Shown in pieces: positions 46,644 through 56,280 of a DNA stretch of 64,000 nucleotides (positions are counted from its first letter, which is position 1; every line of letters starts with the position of its first letter). The notes under the pieces are model-generated. The model worked only from the letters and a program-made list of their open reading frames with translations. It did not search any database and was not told the DNA's origin. Source of the DNA: Candidatus Poribacteria bacterium (GTDB lineage: Bacteria > Poribacteria > WGA-4E > WGA-3G); assembly GCA_022820835.1 (NCBI GenBank), contig JAJEET010000019.1, forward strand, positions 1-64,000, read 5' to 3'. A program made the position numbers and the translations under genes.

Positions 46644-47837
46644 ATGAAGATCACAGATGTTAAAACGATTTTGACAGCACCTAACGGGATTCGGCTTGTT
46701 GTTGTTAAGGTCGAAACGAGTGAACCCGGTTTATATGGACTCGGCTGTGCCACATTTACACAACGCCCACTCGCCGTGGCAACAGCAGTCGATGAATATC
46801 TCAAACCCTTCCTTATTGGAAAAGACCCTGCGAACATAGAGGACATCTTCCAGACCAGTTTTGTCAGTTCCTATTGGCGAAATGGACCCGTGTTGAACAA
46901 TGCACTCAGCGGTGTGGACATCGCCTTGTGGGACATTATGGGTAAACGCGCCAACATGCCTGTCTACCAACTGCTCGGCGGTAAATGCCGTGAGGCCGCG
47001 ACGCTTTATGCACACGCAGGCGGCGGAACTTTCGAGGAGGTAGAGCAGAGCATCCGCCGGTATATGGAGCAAGGCTATCGCTATGTCCGCGCCCAGGTGG
47101 CGATACCGGGGTATTCGACGTATGGCGCGGGCGGTGGGAAACGGAGTTCGCCTGCTTTTGAACCGACCCCTTATGTCAACACCATCATCAAACTCTTCGA
47201 TCATCTGCGCACAAATCTTGGTGATGAAGTGGAACTTCTCCACGATGTCCATGAACGGATCCCTCCGATCCAAGCCATTAATCTCGCCAAAGGACTTGAA
47301 CCATATAACCTCTTTTTCCTTGAAGACCCATTTGCCCCTGAAGATGTTGACTATTTCCAACTGATGCGTCAGCAGACAAGCATCCCTATCGCGATGGGTG
47401 AATTGTTCAATAATCCGAATGAGTACGTCCATCTTATCAAGGATCGGCTCATCGACTTTATCCGTGTGCATATCTCACAGATCGGCGGTATCAGTCCGGC
47501 GCGTAAACTCGCAGCGTTCTGTGAATTCTTCGGTGTCCGCACGGCGTGGCACGGACCAGGCGATGTCTCACCCATCGGACATGCCGCTAACGTTGCGTTG
47601 GACCTGGCATGTTATAACTTCGGCATTCAAGAGCAGCACGTCTTCGGAGACAACACGAAAGAAGTGTTCCCCGGCTGCCCAGAAATTCGGGACGGCTGTT
47701 TTTGGGCAAGCGAGGCACCAGGACTCGGTATTGATGTCAACGAAGAACTCGCTGCCCGATTCCCGTTTCCTGAACATCCACTCAATGGCGGTTGGGCACC
47801 GGTGCGCCGGATGGATGGCACAGTCATCCGGCCTTAA
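46644..47837 (+). CDS. Enolase-superfamily mandelate racemase/RspA-like dehydratase
   Basis: YLKPFLIGKDPANIEDIFQTSFVSSYWRNGPVLNNALSGVDIALWDIMGKRANMPVYQLLGGK; LLHDVHERIPPIQAINLAKGLEPYNLFFLEDPF; HGPGDVSPIGHAANVALDLA. Confidence 0.95.
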   Translation: MKITDVKTILTAPNGIRLVVVKVETSEPGLYGLGCATFTQRPLAVATAVDEYLKPFLIGKDPANIEDIFQTSFVSSYWRNGPVLNNALSGVDIALWDIMGKRANMPVYQLLGGKCREAATLYAHAGGGTFEEVEQSIRRYMEQGYRYVRAQVAIPGYSTYGAGGGKRSSPAFEPTPYVNTIIKLFDHLRTNLGDEVELLHDVHERIPPIQAINLAKGLEPYNLFFLEDPFAPEDVDYFQLMRQQTSIPIAMGELFNNPNEYVHLIKDRLIDFIRVHISQIGGISPARKLAAFCEFFGVRTAWHGPGDVSPIGHAANVALDLACYNFGIQEQHVFGDNTKEVFPGCPEIRDGCFWASEAPGLGIDVNEELAARFPFPEHPLNGGWAPVRRMDGTVIRP

Positions 47838-48061
47838 CTCATAGTAAAATCTGAAAAATAAGTTTACACTTATCGCATCAACTTTGTAGCATAGAAAACT
47901 GTTGTTTTCCTGTGACGGTATAAAAAGCGACTTCACAGGCCGCGCTTCCGATACGAGTATCCAAATAATTATTGGAATCTACTATAAATACTTGAAATTC
48001 GCCGGAAACCCGCTTGCAACAACGGCAGCAAGCGGAGCAGAAACCCAATAATTTTAAAAAT

Positions 48062-49719
48062 ATGAAACCTATTGTTTGTGTTGTTTTTCTCTTCTGTGCA
48101 AGTTTCGTGAACGCTGAGATTCGGTTCACACGTGTGACCGATGCAGCAGGTATCCAGTTCCGCCATTTTAACGGCGCGACAGGCGAAAAACATCTCGTTG
48201 AGACGATGGGTGGCGGGGTCGCTTTCTTCGATTACGATAACGACGGTCATCTGGACATCTATTTCGTCAACGGGGCACCCCTCACCGTAGGAGGGGTTTC
48301 TAACCCCGATGCCTCACAACCCATAAATCGGCTCTATCGGAATAACGGTGCCGGTGCCTTTAGCGATGTGACACAACATGCTGGTGTCGGTGATACTGGC
48401 TACGGCATCGGCTGTTGCGTCGCCGATTACGATAACGACGGCAACAGCGACCTTTTCGTTACCAACTACGGCCAGAATCTCCTCTATCGAAATAATGGCG
48501 ATGGCACTTTTACGGATGTGACGACCGAGGCAGGCATCGTCAGTGAACCGCGCTTCTCAGCCGGATGCGCCTTCGCAGATTACGATAATGATGGGTGGCT
48601 GGATCTGGTTGTCGTCAACTATGTCGCTGTTGACTTGAAAACTGCCCCGGATTGCTCACAAGCAGGGATACCGGCGTATTGTCGTCCGGAAGATTTCGCA
48701 CCGGAACCGGATGTTCTGTACCGGAACAACGGCGACGGCACCTTCACCGATGTGACACGGAATGCCGGCATCGTCTCACTCGGTAGGGACTCGGTGCAAT
48801 CTGGACAGATGTCGATAACGACAGTCGGCTCGATCTTTACATTGCCAATGACCGAGAACCGAACTTCCTCTATCGAAATAACGGGGACGGTACGTTCACA
48901 GAACTCGGTGAGTTGCACGGTATTGCACGCAACGAACACGGCGATGTTGAAAGCAGTATGGGTATTGATACTGCGGACACCGACAACGATGGCGATTTTG
49001 ATGTTATCCTCACGCATTATCAGGCTGAAACGAATACGCTCTATCAAAACGACGGAAACGGTATCTTTTGGGACATCACCGCGCAGAGCCATTTGAGTGA
49101 GCCGACGCTCCTACCGTTGGCGTGGGGCACCAGCTTCGTTGATTTTGATAACGACGGTTGGTTAGACCTCTTTTTTGCCAACGGACACCTCCACGATAAT
49201 ATCGCAGAATTGGAGGAGATCGGGGTTTACAAACAACAGAATCAACTGTTCCGCAACCGAGGCGACGGGGTCTATACAGATATTTCGAGTCTATCTGGTG
49301 AAGGGATGTTGATAGAGAAGTCCAGCCGTGGCACTGTTTTCGGAGATTACGACAACGACGGTGATCTGGATGTCCTTGTCACGAATATTAACGATACACC
49401 TGACCTACTCAGAAACGATACGCCACCGGTTCATCGCTGGTTAGGCGTTAAACTCATCGGAAACCAAAAGTCGAACCGCGACGGAATAGGGGCGAGGGTG
49501 ACGCTTCAAAACGGCGACACGCGCCTGCTCCGAGAGGTGAAGAGTGGTGGAAGTTATCTCTCCCAGAACGCACAACAGCTGTTGGTCGGGTTAGGCACCG
49601 CAGATCAGGTTGATCGGGTGATTGTGCGCTGGCAAAGCGGTATTCAGGATGTCATTGAAAATGTGAAATGCAATCAGGTGTTGACAATTCGAGAGGGAGC
49701 GGGTATTATAATTGATTAA
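48062..49719 (+). pseudogene. FG-GAP/ASPIC-UnbV (CRTAC1-like) secreted protein, single frameshift
   Basis: Two ORFs in adjacent frames; reading continues (GLGAIWTDVDNDSRLDLYIANDREPNFLYRNNGDGTFTELGELHGIARN) if one G is added in ggtaggg near 48784; ends with UnbV RDGIGARVTLQNG. Confidence 0.8.
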
Positions 49720-49782
49720 GTTGTTAATTGAACGAGGTCGTTGTACCTCCATTTTCCAATAATCTTCATGGAGGAGAGTCTA

Positions 49783-50583
49783 ATGGATAAGAGGTTCTTT
49801 GTTACGATCCTTACGTTTATAGTAGCGTTTATGCTCACTGCAACTCCGTCTGTACTCGCGAAGGTTGACCCGGCAGATCTTGTCGGCATGTGGCTGTTTG
49901 AAGAGGGCGCGGGCGATGTCGCTAAGGATACTTCCGAGGCAGGAAACGATGGTACCATTGTGGGACCGAAGAAATGGCGTGACGGGAAATTCGGACGCGC
50001 ACTGGAGTTTGATGGTGCCGGTGTTTATGTAGAGGTAGAATCCAACGATAGTATTACGCTTGAAGAATTGACGATTGTCGCATGGGCGAATCTGGAACCG
50101 TCGCAAGGCACGCGTTGGCAATCTATCATGATGCGCGGTCAGAATCCACGGAACTATTTGTTGGCTGTTGATAAGGACAGTCAAACCCTACAACTCAGTA
50201 TTACCAAAGGTGCCCCTGGGGCATGGGGAGGGCCGACCGGTGGGCCTGTCATCACAGGTGACGGATGGCATCATCTTGCCTGCGTTATCGGTGAAGATGC
50301 CGGATTGGTTATCTACACCGATGGTGAGGAGGTCGGCAAGCAACCGTACGCAAAACCGAGTCTTGATGCCGATCCAGGTCGGATGCGGATTGGAGACGGA
50401 TCAAACGGTGGCCACCAGTGCGAAGGCTTGCTTGACGAGGTCGCGCTCTTCAATGTTCCGCTTGAACAAGACGATATCAAAGAGATCATGGAAGAAGGAC
50501 TTGAAGGCGCAACAGGCTTGTTGGCAGTGGAACCCGAAGATAAGTTGGCAACAACATGGGGGAAACTCAAGACAGGTTTATAA
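49783..50583 (+). CDS. Secreted LamG-domain protein ending in ATTWGKLK motif
   Basis: Signal peptide; DLVGMWLFEEGAGDVAKDTSEAGNDGTIVG...YVEVESNDSITLEELTIVAWAN...MRIGDGSNGGHQCEGLLDEVALFNVPLEQDDI; VEPEDKLATTWGKLKTGL. Confidence 0.88.
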   Translation: MDKRFFVTILTFIVAFMLTATPSVLAKVDPADLVGMWLFEEGAGDVAKDTSEAGNDGTIVGPKKWRDGKFGRALEFDGAGVYVEVESNDSITLEELTIVAWANLEPSQGTRWQSIMMRGQNPRNYLLAVDKDSQTLQLSITKGAPGAWGGPTGGPVITGDGWHHLACVIGEDAGLVIYTDGEEVGKQPYAKPSLDADPGRMRIGDGSNGGHQCEGLLDEVALFNVPLEQDDIKEIMEEGLEGATGLLAVEPEDKLATTWGKLKTGL

Positions 50584-50584
50584 C

Positions 50585-50748
50585 GCAGTTATCAGTTATC
50601 AGTTAACAGTTACGAGTTACCAGTAAGAAAGTTGCTAAGTGTACTAAAGTTAAGAAGTTGAAAAGAAATCTCTTTAAACTTTACAGACTTTAGAACACTT
50701 TACGGACTTCTTTAACTGGCAACTGGCGACTGGCCACTGGCAACTGCT
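50585..50748. repeat. Inverted heptamer-array element with nested hairpin
   Basis: CAGTTATCAGTTAACAGTTACGAGTTACCAGTAAGAAAGT ... ACTTCTTTAACTGGCAACTGGCGACTGGCCACTGGCAACTG; internal AAGTGTACTAAAGT / ACTTTAGAACACTT. Confidence 0.75.
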
Positions 50749-50757
50749 AATGTTTTT

Positions 50758-52176
50758 TTATTTTTCTCGTTGGCGGATCTCTTGTAGCCCTTCACGGTAG
50801 ATCGGATTGTCGGGGGCGAGTTCAATCGCCTTTAAAATAGCCGTCTCTGCCGCGTCGTCTTTCCCGACCTTGTAGTACAGCCACGATAGGGTATTGTAAT
50901 ACGGCGCGGAATCTGGAGACAGTTCCGTCGCTTGGCGTGCTAATTCAACTGCTTTTGCCAAATTCCGATCGTGTTGACCGTACAGATAGGCGAGACCGTG
51001 GTGTGCTACTGCATCTTCTGGGGCAAGTGCAATGGCGCGTTCGTAGTGTGTCTCTGCAGCGTCGAACTGACGGTTTGCGGTGTAGAGCGTGCCGAGCAGC
51101 GTCAAAGTTTCTGGCACATTAGCGTCAATCTCAAGTACGCGGTGGAACTGTTTTAAAGCGTTCTGTCCATCTCGGTTTTGCATATAGGCGATACCGAGAT
51201 TGTGGTACACCTCCGCTGTCTCTAAACCGAGCGCAACGGCACGTTTATAGTGTGTGATCGCTTGCGTCGTGTCTCCTTGATCCGTTGCGATTCTGGCGAG
51301 TCCTGCGGCTACCTGTGCTGTGTGGGTATCTGATGTACTGTATCTCTTAACCCGATTGAACGTTTCGGTGGCTGCGTCATATCTTTCGTATTTGAGATAG
51401 ATATTCGCGAGTGTGAGTAGTGCCTCGGTTTTCTCATCGGTATCGGCGACGAAAACCGCCTCAAGGTGTTTCTGGATCTCCGTATCCACTACTTTTAATG
51501 CTCGAAACCGCTGCATCGCCTTTTCGGCTTCCGGTATATTTCCAATTTGTCGGTAGCATCGGGAAAGTTGGTAATAGGCATTCGGCATTAAAGCAACGGT
51601 TTTCTGATACGTATCAATTGCCGCTTGCCAATCCTGTTTGCGGCTATAGAGCACGCCGAGGTGGTAGTAAGCATCGGCAAAATTAGGGTTTTCGGTAACG
51701 GCTTGTTGTTGCGCGGTGACCGCTTTCTCAATCTCTCCACGTCCGGCATAGATACTGCCGAGGTTATGATACGCCTCAGCGACCCCTGCCGTGCCTCGTT
51801 TTACCACTTCGGTATATAATCTGATCGCTTCGTCAAAACTACCTTGTTGGTAAGCGATGTATCCCAACCCTAACAACGCTTGTGACATTGTGATCTCGGT
51901 GTCAGCGTTGTGTTTTTCATTTCTATCAAAGCGCAGCGCGCCCTGATAGGCGCGGGTCGCTTCCGTGTAACGACCGAGTTGCGAATAGGCATACCCTAAA
52001 CGTGCCAACGTTTTGCCATTTTCCTCAGCACTGATAAAGTTGCGGATGGCTTCTTCGTAACTTTCCTGTTGGAGTGCCGCTTCTCCGAGTTCATAAGCGT
52101 TTTGTGCAACAGCGAGATACCCACCTAAGACATGGAGACACAATATAATAGATAGCCAACGCAGTAAGATTCTCAT
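50758..52176 (-). CDS. TPR repeat protein
   Basis: Consecutive TPR units (AEAYHNLGSIYAGRGEIEKAVTAQQQAVTENPNFADAYYHLGVLYSRKQDWQAAIDTYQKTV...). Confidence 0.92.
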   Translation of the reverse strand: MRILLRWLSIILCLHVLGGYLAVAQNAYELGEAALQQESYEEAIRNFISAEENGKTLARLGYAYSQLGRYTEATRAYQGALRFDRNEKHNADTEITMSQALLGLGYIAYQQGSFDEAIRLYTEVVKRGTAGVAEAYHNLGSIYAGRGEIEKAVTAQQQAVTENPNFADAYYHLGVLYSRKQDWQAAIDTYQKTVALMPNAYYQLSRCYRQIGNIPEAEKAMQRFRALKVVDTEIQKHLEAVFVADTDEKTEALLTLANIYLKYERYDAATETFNRVKRYSTSDTHTAQVAAGLARIATDQGDTTQAITHYKRAVALGLETAEVYHNLGIAYMQNRDGQNALKQFHRVLEIDANVPETLTLLGTLYTANRQFDAAETHYERAIALAPEDAVAHHGLAYLYGQHDRNLAKAVELARQATELSPDSAPYYNTLSWLYYKVGKDDAAETAILKAIELAPDNPIYREGLQEIRQREK

Positions 52177-52202
52177 TGCTATTTCGCCTAATGAAAGTGT
52201 GT

Positions 52203-53111
52203 CTAATCGAATCCTAACCGTTTTACCTCTGTCTGGAGGGATATTCCCGTCTTTTCGCGGACTTGCTCTTGGATATACGCGACTAACTTCAGCACATCCT
52301 CTGCGGTCGCGTTGTCAATATTGAGGATAAAGTTCCCATGCACCGTGGACACCTCTGCTCCGCCAATGCGATAGCCTTTCAATCCGCTAATGTCTATCAG
52401 GCGTCCAGCGGAATCGTCGGGCGGATTCTTGAACATACATCCCGCATTTTCTTCGACGAACGGTTGCGTTTCGGTTTTCTGCTTAAAGAGCGTTTGCATC
52501 CGTTCCGTGATGGTGTCAACATCTCCGGATTCAAGTGCCAGCGTTGCACCCGTAACGCAGAAATAGGTATCCAAACTACTGTGTCGGTATTCAAAGCGCG
52601 CTTCGTCGTGTGTCAAGGTAATAAGTTCGCCGCTATCGTCCATGACTGTAACGTTTCTAACGACATCTCCGAAACTGCTCCCCCATGCGCCGGCATTCAT
52701 AATCAGCGCGCCACCCACGGAGCCGGGGATACCGAGTGCGAATTCCAAACCGCTTAAGCCGTGTCTTGACATCGTTTTCGAGAGCCGCGGTAGTGAGAGC
52801 CCCGCACCGACGGAGATGACGTTCCCGTTTATCTCCAGTTTCGCTAACGCACCGACTAATCTGATACTGATACCCTTGAAACCGGTATCGCTTACCAGCA
52901 GATTAGACCCACGTCCGATAATAGCAACCGGTACATCCCACTGTTTGTGGAAACGTGCCAACGCTGCCAATTCGGACATCGTGCTGACTTCAATATAAGC
53001 GGTCGCTTCACCGCCGATACCAAAGTGAGTGTGCTTTGCAAGCGGTTCACTGAATCGGATCCGTGAACTGGGTTGTGTGATGATTTCCGACACAGCATCT
53101 TTCCAATCCAT
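52203..53111 (-). CDS. murB: UDP-N-acetylmuramate dehydrogenase
   Basis: PLAKHTHFGIGGEATAYIEV; IIGRGSNLLVSDTGFKGISIRL; GLEFALGIPGSVGGALIMNAGAWG; ENAGCMFKNPPDDSAGRLIDISGLKGYRIGGAEVSTVHGNFI. Confidence 0.97.
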   Translation of the reverse strand: MDWKDAVSEIITQPSSRIRFSEPLAKHTHFGIGGEATAYIEVSTMSELAALARFHKQWDVPVAIIGRGSNLLVSDTGFKGISIRLVGALAKLEINGNVISVGAGLSLPRLSKTMSRHGLSGLEFALGIPGSVGGALIMNAGAWGSSFGDVVRNVTVMDDSGELITLTHDEARFEYRHSSLDTYFCVTGATLALESGDVDTITERMQTLFKQKTETQPFVEENAGCMFKNPPDDSAGRLIDISGLKGYRIGGAEVSTVHGNFILNIDNATAEDVLKLVAYIQEQVREKTGISLQTEVKRLGFD

Positions 53112-53249
53112 TCTACCCTCCCTTTTTCCTCTATTATTATTTTATCATAGATTCACTGAAGTTACAATTAAATCGCTATAGCGTCTATTCGCGTTACGAT
53201 AAACTTCACATTCCGTTCCAAAATAGGGAGAAAACTGAATATTCCGCTC

Positions 53250-53278
53250 TTGACGAGACCTCGTAAAAGTGGTATATT
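53250..53278 (+). promoter_or_regulatory. Sigma70-type promoter
   Basis: TTGACG (53250-53255), 17 nt, TATATT (53273-53278). Confidence 0.55.
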
Positions 53279-53357
53279 ATTCTCGCCTTGGCATGAGCTA
53301 GTTCCAACAAGGACATACTTTGTCAAACACCCAACAAGTAGGAGAGGAATTTCAGAG

Positions 53358-54278
53358 ATGGCGACACATCATTTCCAACCGACAGTCTATCACACAGCGA
53401 TCGGAGCACACGAACCGATGCTTCATATTGAGAGCGGCGACACTGTTTTCACAACTACTGTGGATAACGCAGGTTTTGATGCCACGGATACACAGGTTAC
53501 CCCGGGCGGTAACCCGCAAACAGGGCCGTTTTTTATCGAATCGGCAGAACCCGGCGATACACTATCTGTCCATTTTGATCGGATTGTTCCCAACCGGAAA
53601 ATCGGACGGACGGCTACCGTCGTCGCGCCGAATGTCCTGGATCCGCACTACGTCGCGTCCGAGATGCCGGAAGGCGGTCGCGCGGAGTGGCATGTGGATG
53701 TAGACAAATGGACAGCGACATTGATGACACCGGAGACGCAGTTGGGTAAACTCACGTTACCACTCGAACCGATGGTCGGCTGTTTCGGTGTCGCGCCACC
53801 GCGCGGTCAAGCGATTTCGACAGCGACCTCCTCTACACACGGTGGCAATATGGACTATCGCGGATTTCAAGAGGGTGTTACCGTCTATTTCCCGGTTTTT
53901 GTCCCCGGTGCGCTCTTTCATCTCGGTGATGGACACGCCGTTCAGGGAGACGGTGAAATCGTCGGGACCGGCGTTGAAATCTCTTTTGATGTGCAGTTTA
54001 CGGTTGAAGTCTTGAAAGGAGAGCGTATCAACTGGCCCCGTGCCGAAAACAGCGATTATATTCTGACAGCAGGCAACGCGCGTCCGTTGGATCAGGCGGT
54101 TCAACACGCTACGACGGAACTCCTACGGTGGTTGGGTGAACTCGGTTTAGAGAAAAGTGCGGCACATATCCTATTAGGGCAAGCTGTGGAATACGATATG
54201 GGGAACGTGTTCGATCCAGCGTATACGATGGTCTGTAAAATCAAAAAGTCTATATTACGCGATATTGGGATTATGTAA
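53358..54278 (+). CDS. Acetamidase/formamidase family protein
   Basis: LHIESGDTVFTTTVDNAGFDATD; NPQTGPFFIESAEPGDTLSVHFDRI; PMVGCFGVAPPRGQAISTATSSTHGGNMDYRGFQEGVTVYFPVFVPGALFHLGDGHAVQGDGE. Confidence 0.93.
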   Translation: MATHHFQPTVYHTAIGAHEPMLHIESGDTVFTTTVDNAGFDATDTQVTPGGNPQTGPFFIESAEPGDTLSVHFDRIVPNRKIGRTATVVAPNVLDPHYVASEMPEGGRAEWHVDVDKWTATLMTPETQLGKLTLPLEPMVGCFGVAPPRGQAISTATSSTHGGNMDYRGFQEGVTVYFPVFVPGALFHLGDGHAVQGDGEIVGTGVEISFDVQFTVEVLKGERINWPRAENSDYILTAGNARPLDQAVQHATTELLRWLGELGLEKSAAHILLGQAVEYDMGNVFDPAYTMVCKIKKSILRDIGIM

Positions 54279-54301
54279 TGTGTTTGGAAGGTGTTATCTG
54301 A

Positions 54302-54844
54302 CTACAGAAGATTCGGATTTGCAGTCAGGATAGGGATTTTCTGAGTTTTAAAATCACCATCGTTTGTTATGAGAGTGAATCCGTCGTTTTTGCAGATTTC
54401 TGTTATGACTTGGTCATTGAAGTCGTAATCACCGGTGGCATAATCATTGAGCAGAGCGTTCACTGGTAGCGTTGTAAACCCACTTTCTATCCGTGCACAA
54501 TGCTTCATAGTCTGCTGAACATGATTGGCAATATCTTGAGCGACTGTCTTGAAATCTGAACTGCTGCGAAAAGTTTTGAAGGTGTTCGGATAGGACGAGG
54601 CATCTCTCCATTTCAACCTAGCGTAAGCATTAACAAATTCTGAAACAACAAGTACATCAATATAAATTCGGCTTTTTGCTCTCAACATACGGTTAAAGAC
54701 GCTTGCGTAGATAGACCTCCAATAGGATCTCGGTTTCGGCGGACCGTACAGATACAACCACATATTAGCATCCAGAAACAATTTGTCTTGTGAGGTGAAG
54801 TTATAGTAACGTACGTCAGATGCCTTGTATGTCATAGTCATCAT
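54302..54844 (-). CDS. PIN-domain protein (putative toxin)
   Basis: KLFLDANMWLYLY, VVSEFVNAYARLKW, DFNDQVITEICKNDGFTLITNDGDF: conserved acidic residues present. Confidence 0.8.
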   Translation of the reverse strand: MMTMTYKASDVRYYNFTSQDKLFLDANMWLYLYGPPKPRSYWRSIYASVFNRMLRAKSRIYIDVLVVSEFVNAYARLKWRDASSYPNTFKTFRSSSDFKTVAQDIANHVQQTMKHCARIESGFTTLPVNALLNDYATGDYDFNDQVITEICKNDGFTLITNDGDFKTQKIPILTANPNLL

Positions 54845-55190
54845 CCTCTAAGACCTCTTGAAATATTTGATTGAATCTTTGGGGGTCTTTAAAATATAAT
54901 TTGACATCGCGAACGACAGATTCCAGCAAGGCAAGATCGGCTGGTGCTATATCTTCCACTTTCAGGAGAGAGCGAATTTCTTCTTCACTGAATGTTTCGT
55001 ACAATTCGCCAACCGCAGCAGTGAGGAAAGCTGTTGTTAGTGCCGTGACATTGTGAAATGAAAGGACGACCTCTTGGTTCCCCCTCAGCGCAGCGTCGAG
55101 GTGTTTATGAACCTTCTGCCCATCGTCGAAGGCGACGCAAAAAGGACTGCCCACGACTTCAAACATGGATATCCTAATATTTTCTGACAT
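54816..55190 (-). CDS. STAS-like DUF4325 protein
   Basis: EVVLSFHNVTALTTAFLTAAVGELYETFSEEEIRSLLKVEDIAPADLALLESVVRDVKLYF; overlaps PIN gene by 29 nt. Confidence 0.75.
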   Translation of the reverse strand: MSENIRISMFEVVGSPFCVAFDDGQKVHKHLDAALRGNQEVVLSFHNVTALTTAFLTAAVGELYETFSEEEIRSLLKVEDIAPADLALLESVVRDVKLYFKDPQRFNQIFQEVLEDDDYDIQGI

Positions 55191-55225
55191 AGTTATCTCC
55201 TTGAAAGATGTCCTTTGTGTTTGTC

Positions 55226-55282
55226 GGACTTACACATTTCCTCTTAAAGTTCCTGATAAGGGGATTTAGGGGCTTAACGTAG
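55226..55282. repeat. Interspersed GGACTTACACA...CCTGATAAGGGGATTTAGGGG element
   Basis: GGACTTACACATTTCCTCTTAAAGTTCCTGATAAGGGGATTTAGGGGCTT. Confidence 0.6.
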
Positions 55283-55437
55283 GGTTACCTGTATCTTTGA
55301 CTTACCTGTTAAATTATATCACAAAAATCTCGAAATTCAAAGAAATAATCAAGAAAAACTTTATTAAGTATAAGCATTTTGGGGTATCCTTTCTACCATG
55401 CTCCCAAAGTTATCTCACAGTCCTTATAACAACCCCT

Positions 55438-56265
55438 CTACGATTTATTCATGTCCAATTCTGCCATAGACCTGAGATTCAATAAGGGGGTCATCACGCC
55501 GCCTGCTGCGGGGATGACGACACCGGTATCGTAAAGTTTCATGGCGGAAATCGTGGCGTGTGCAACGTCTTCGGGGGCACCGGCGCGGACCATAAAGATG
55601 TACCCCTTCTCTGCTGCCTCCTCATAATCCGGGATACGGACGCGCGAGAGGTCGGTATTGATGACACCCGCAGCGATACCGTTGACTTTAATGCCGTGTG
55701 GTGCTAACCGTCCAGCAAAAGCACGCATGCTCATCTCTAACCCTGCTTTTGAGATGCAGTAGGCGGTGCGGTTGTCGGATGCCATTGTGTCTGAGATTGA
55801 AAGTGTATAGATAATACAGCCACGAATCTCGTTTGCGACCATGTAATTCGCGACGCGCTGTGTGAGGAAATGCGTCGCCTTTAGATTGGTGTTGACGATC
55901 AGGTCAAACTGTTCCGGTGTTTCCTCAAGAATATCGGCGATACGGGTGATACCGGCGTTGTTGATGAGGATGTCCACCTTCCCGAAAGCGTTGTGCGCGG
56001 TGTCGAGCAATCTTTCGTGTGAATTGAGGTCGCTGATGTCGGCTTGAGTGATAACCGCTTTCCTGCCGAGTGCCTCTATCTCCTGTTGGACGGATTCGGC
56101 GGCATCACGGTTTTGGTTATAGTTAATTAGCACATCTGCACCTTGACGCGCTAATTCAATGGCGATTGCGCGTCCAATGCCGCGACTGGAACCTGTTACG
56201 ATTGCGGATTTATCTGTGAACGAAACGTCCGTTGCGAAGAATCCGAGGTCTGTTTTTGTTGACAT
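55438..56265 (-). CDS. SDR family oxidoreductase
   Basis: KSAIVTGSSRGIGRAIAIELARQGADVLINYN; DILINNAGITR; YCISKAGLEMSMRAFAGRLAPHGIKVNGIAAGVINTD. Confidence 0.95.
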   Translation of the reverse strand: MSTKTDLGFFATDVSFTDKSAIVTGSSRGIGRAIAIELARQGADVLINYNQNRDAAESVQQEIEALGRKAVITQADISDLNSHERLLDTAHNAFGKVDILINNAGITRIADILEETPEQFDLIVNTNLKATHFLTQRVANYMVANEIRGCIIYTLSISDTMASDNRTAYCISKAGLEMSMRAFAGRLAPHGIKVNGIAAGVINTDLSRVRIPDYEEAAEKGYIFMVRAGAPEDVAHATISAMKLYDTGVVIPAAGGVMTPLLNLRSMAELDMNKS

Positions 56266-56280
56266 GTTGTTTCTCCATTT

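Noticed and set aside
46469-46663. Coding gene overlapping the IS605-like hairpin (64-aa ORF)
   Set aside because: Starts inside the hairpin tail, runs into the start of the enolase-superfamily gene and has no recognisable motif.
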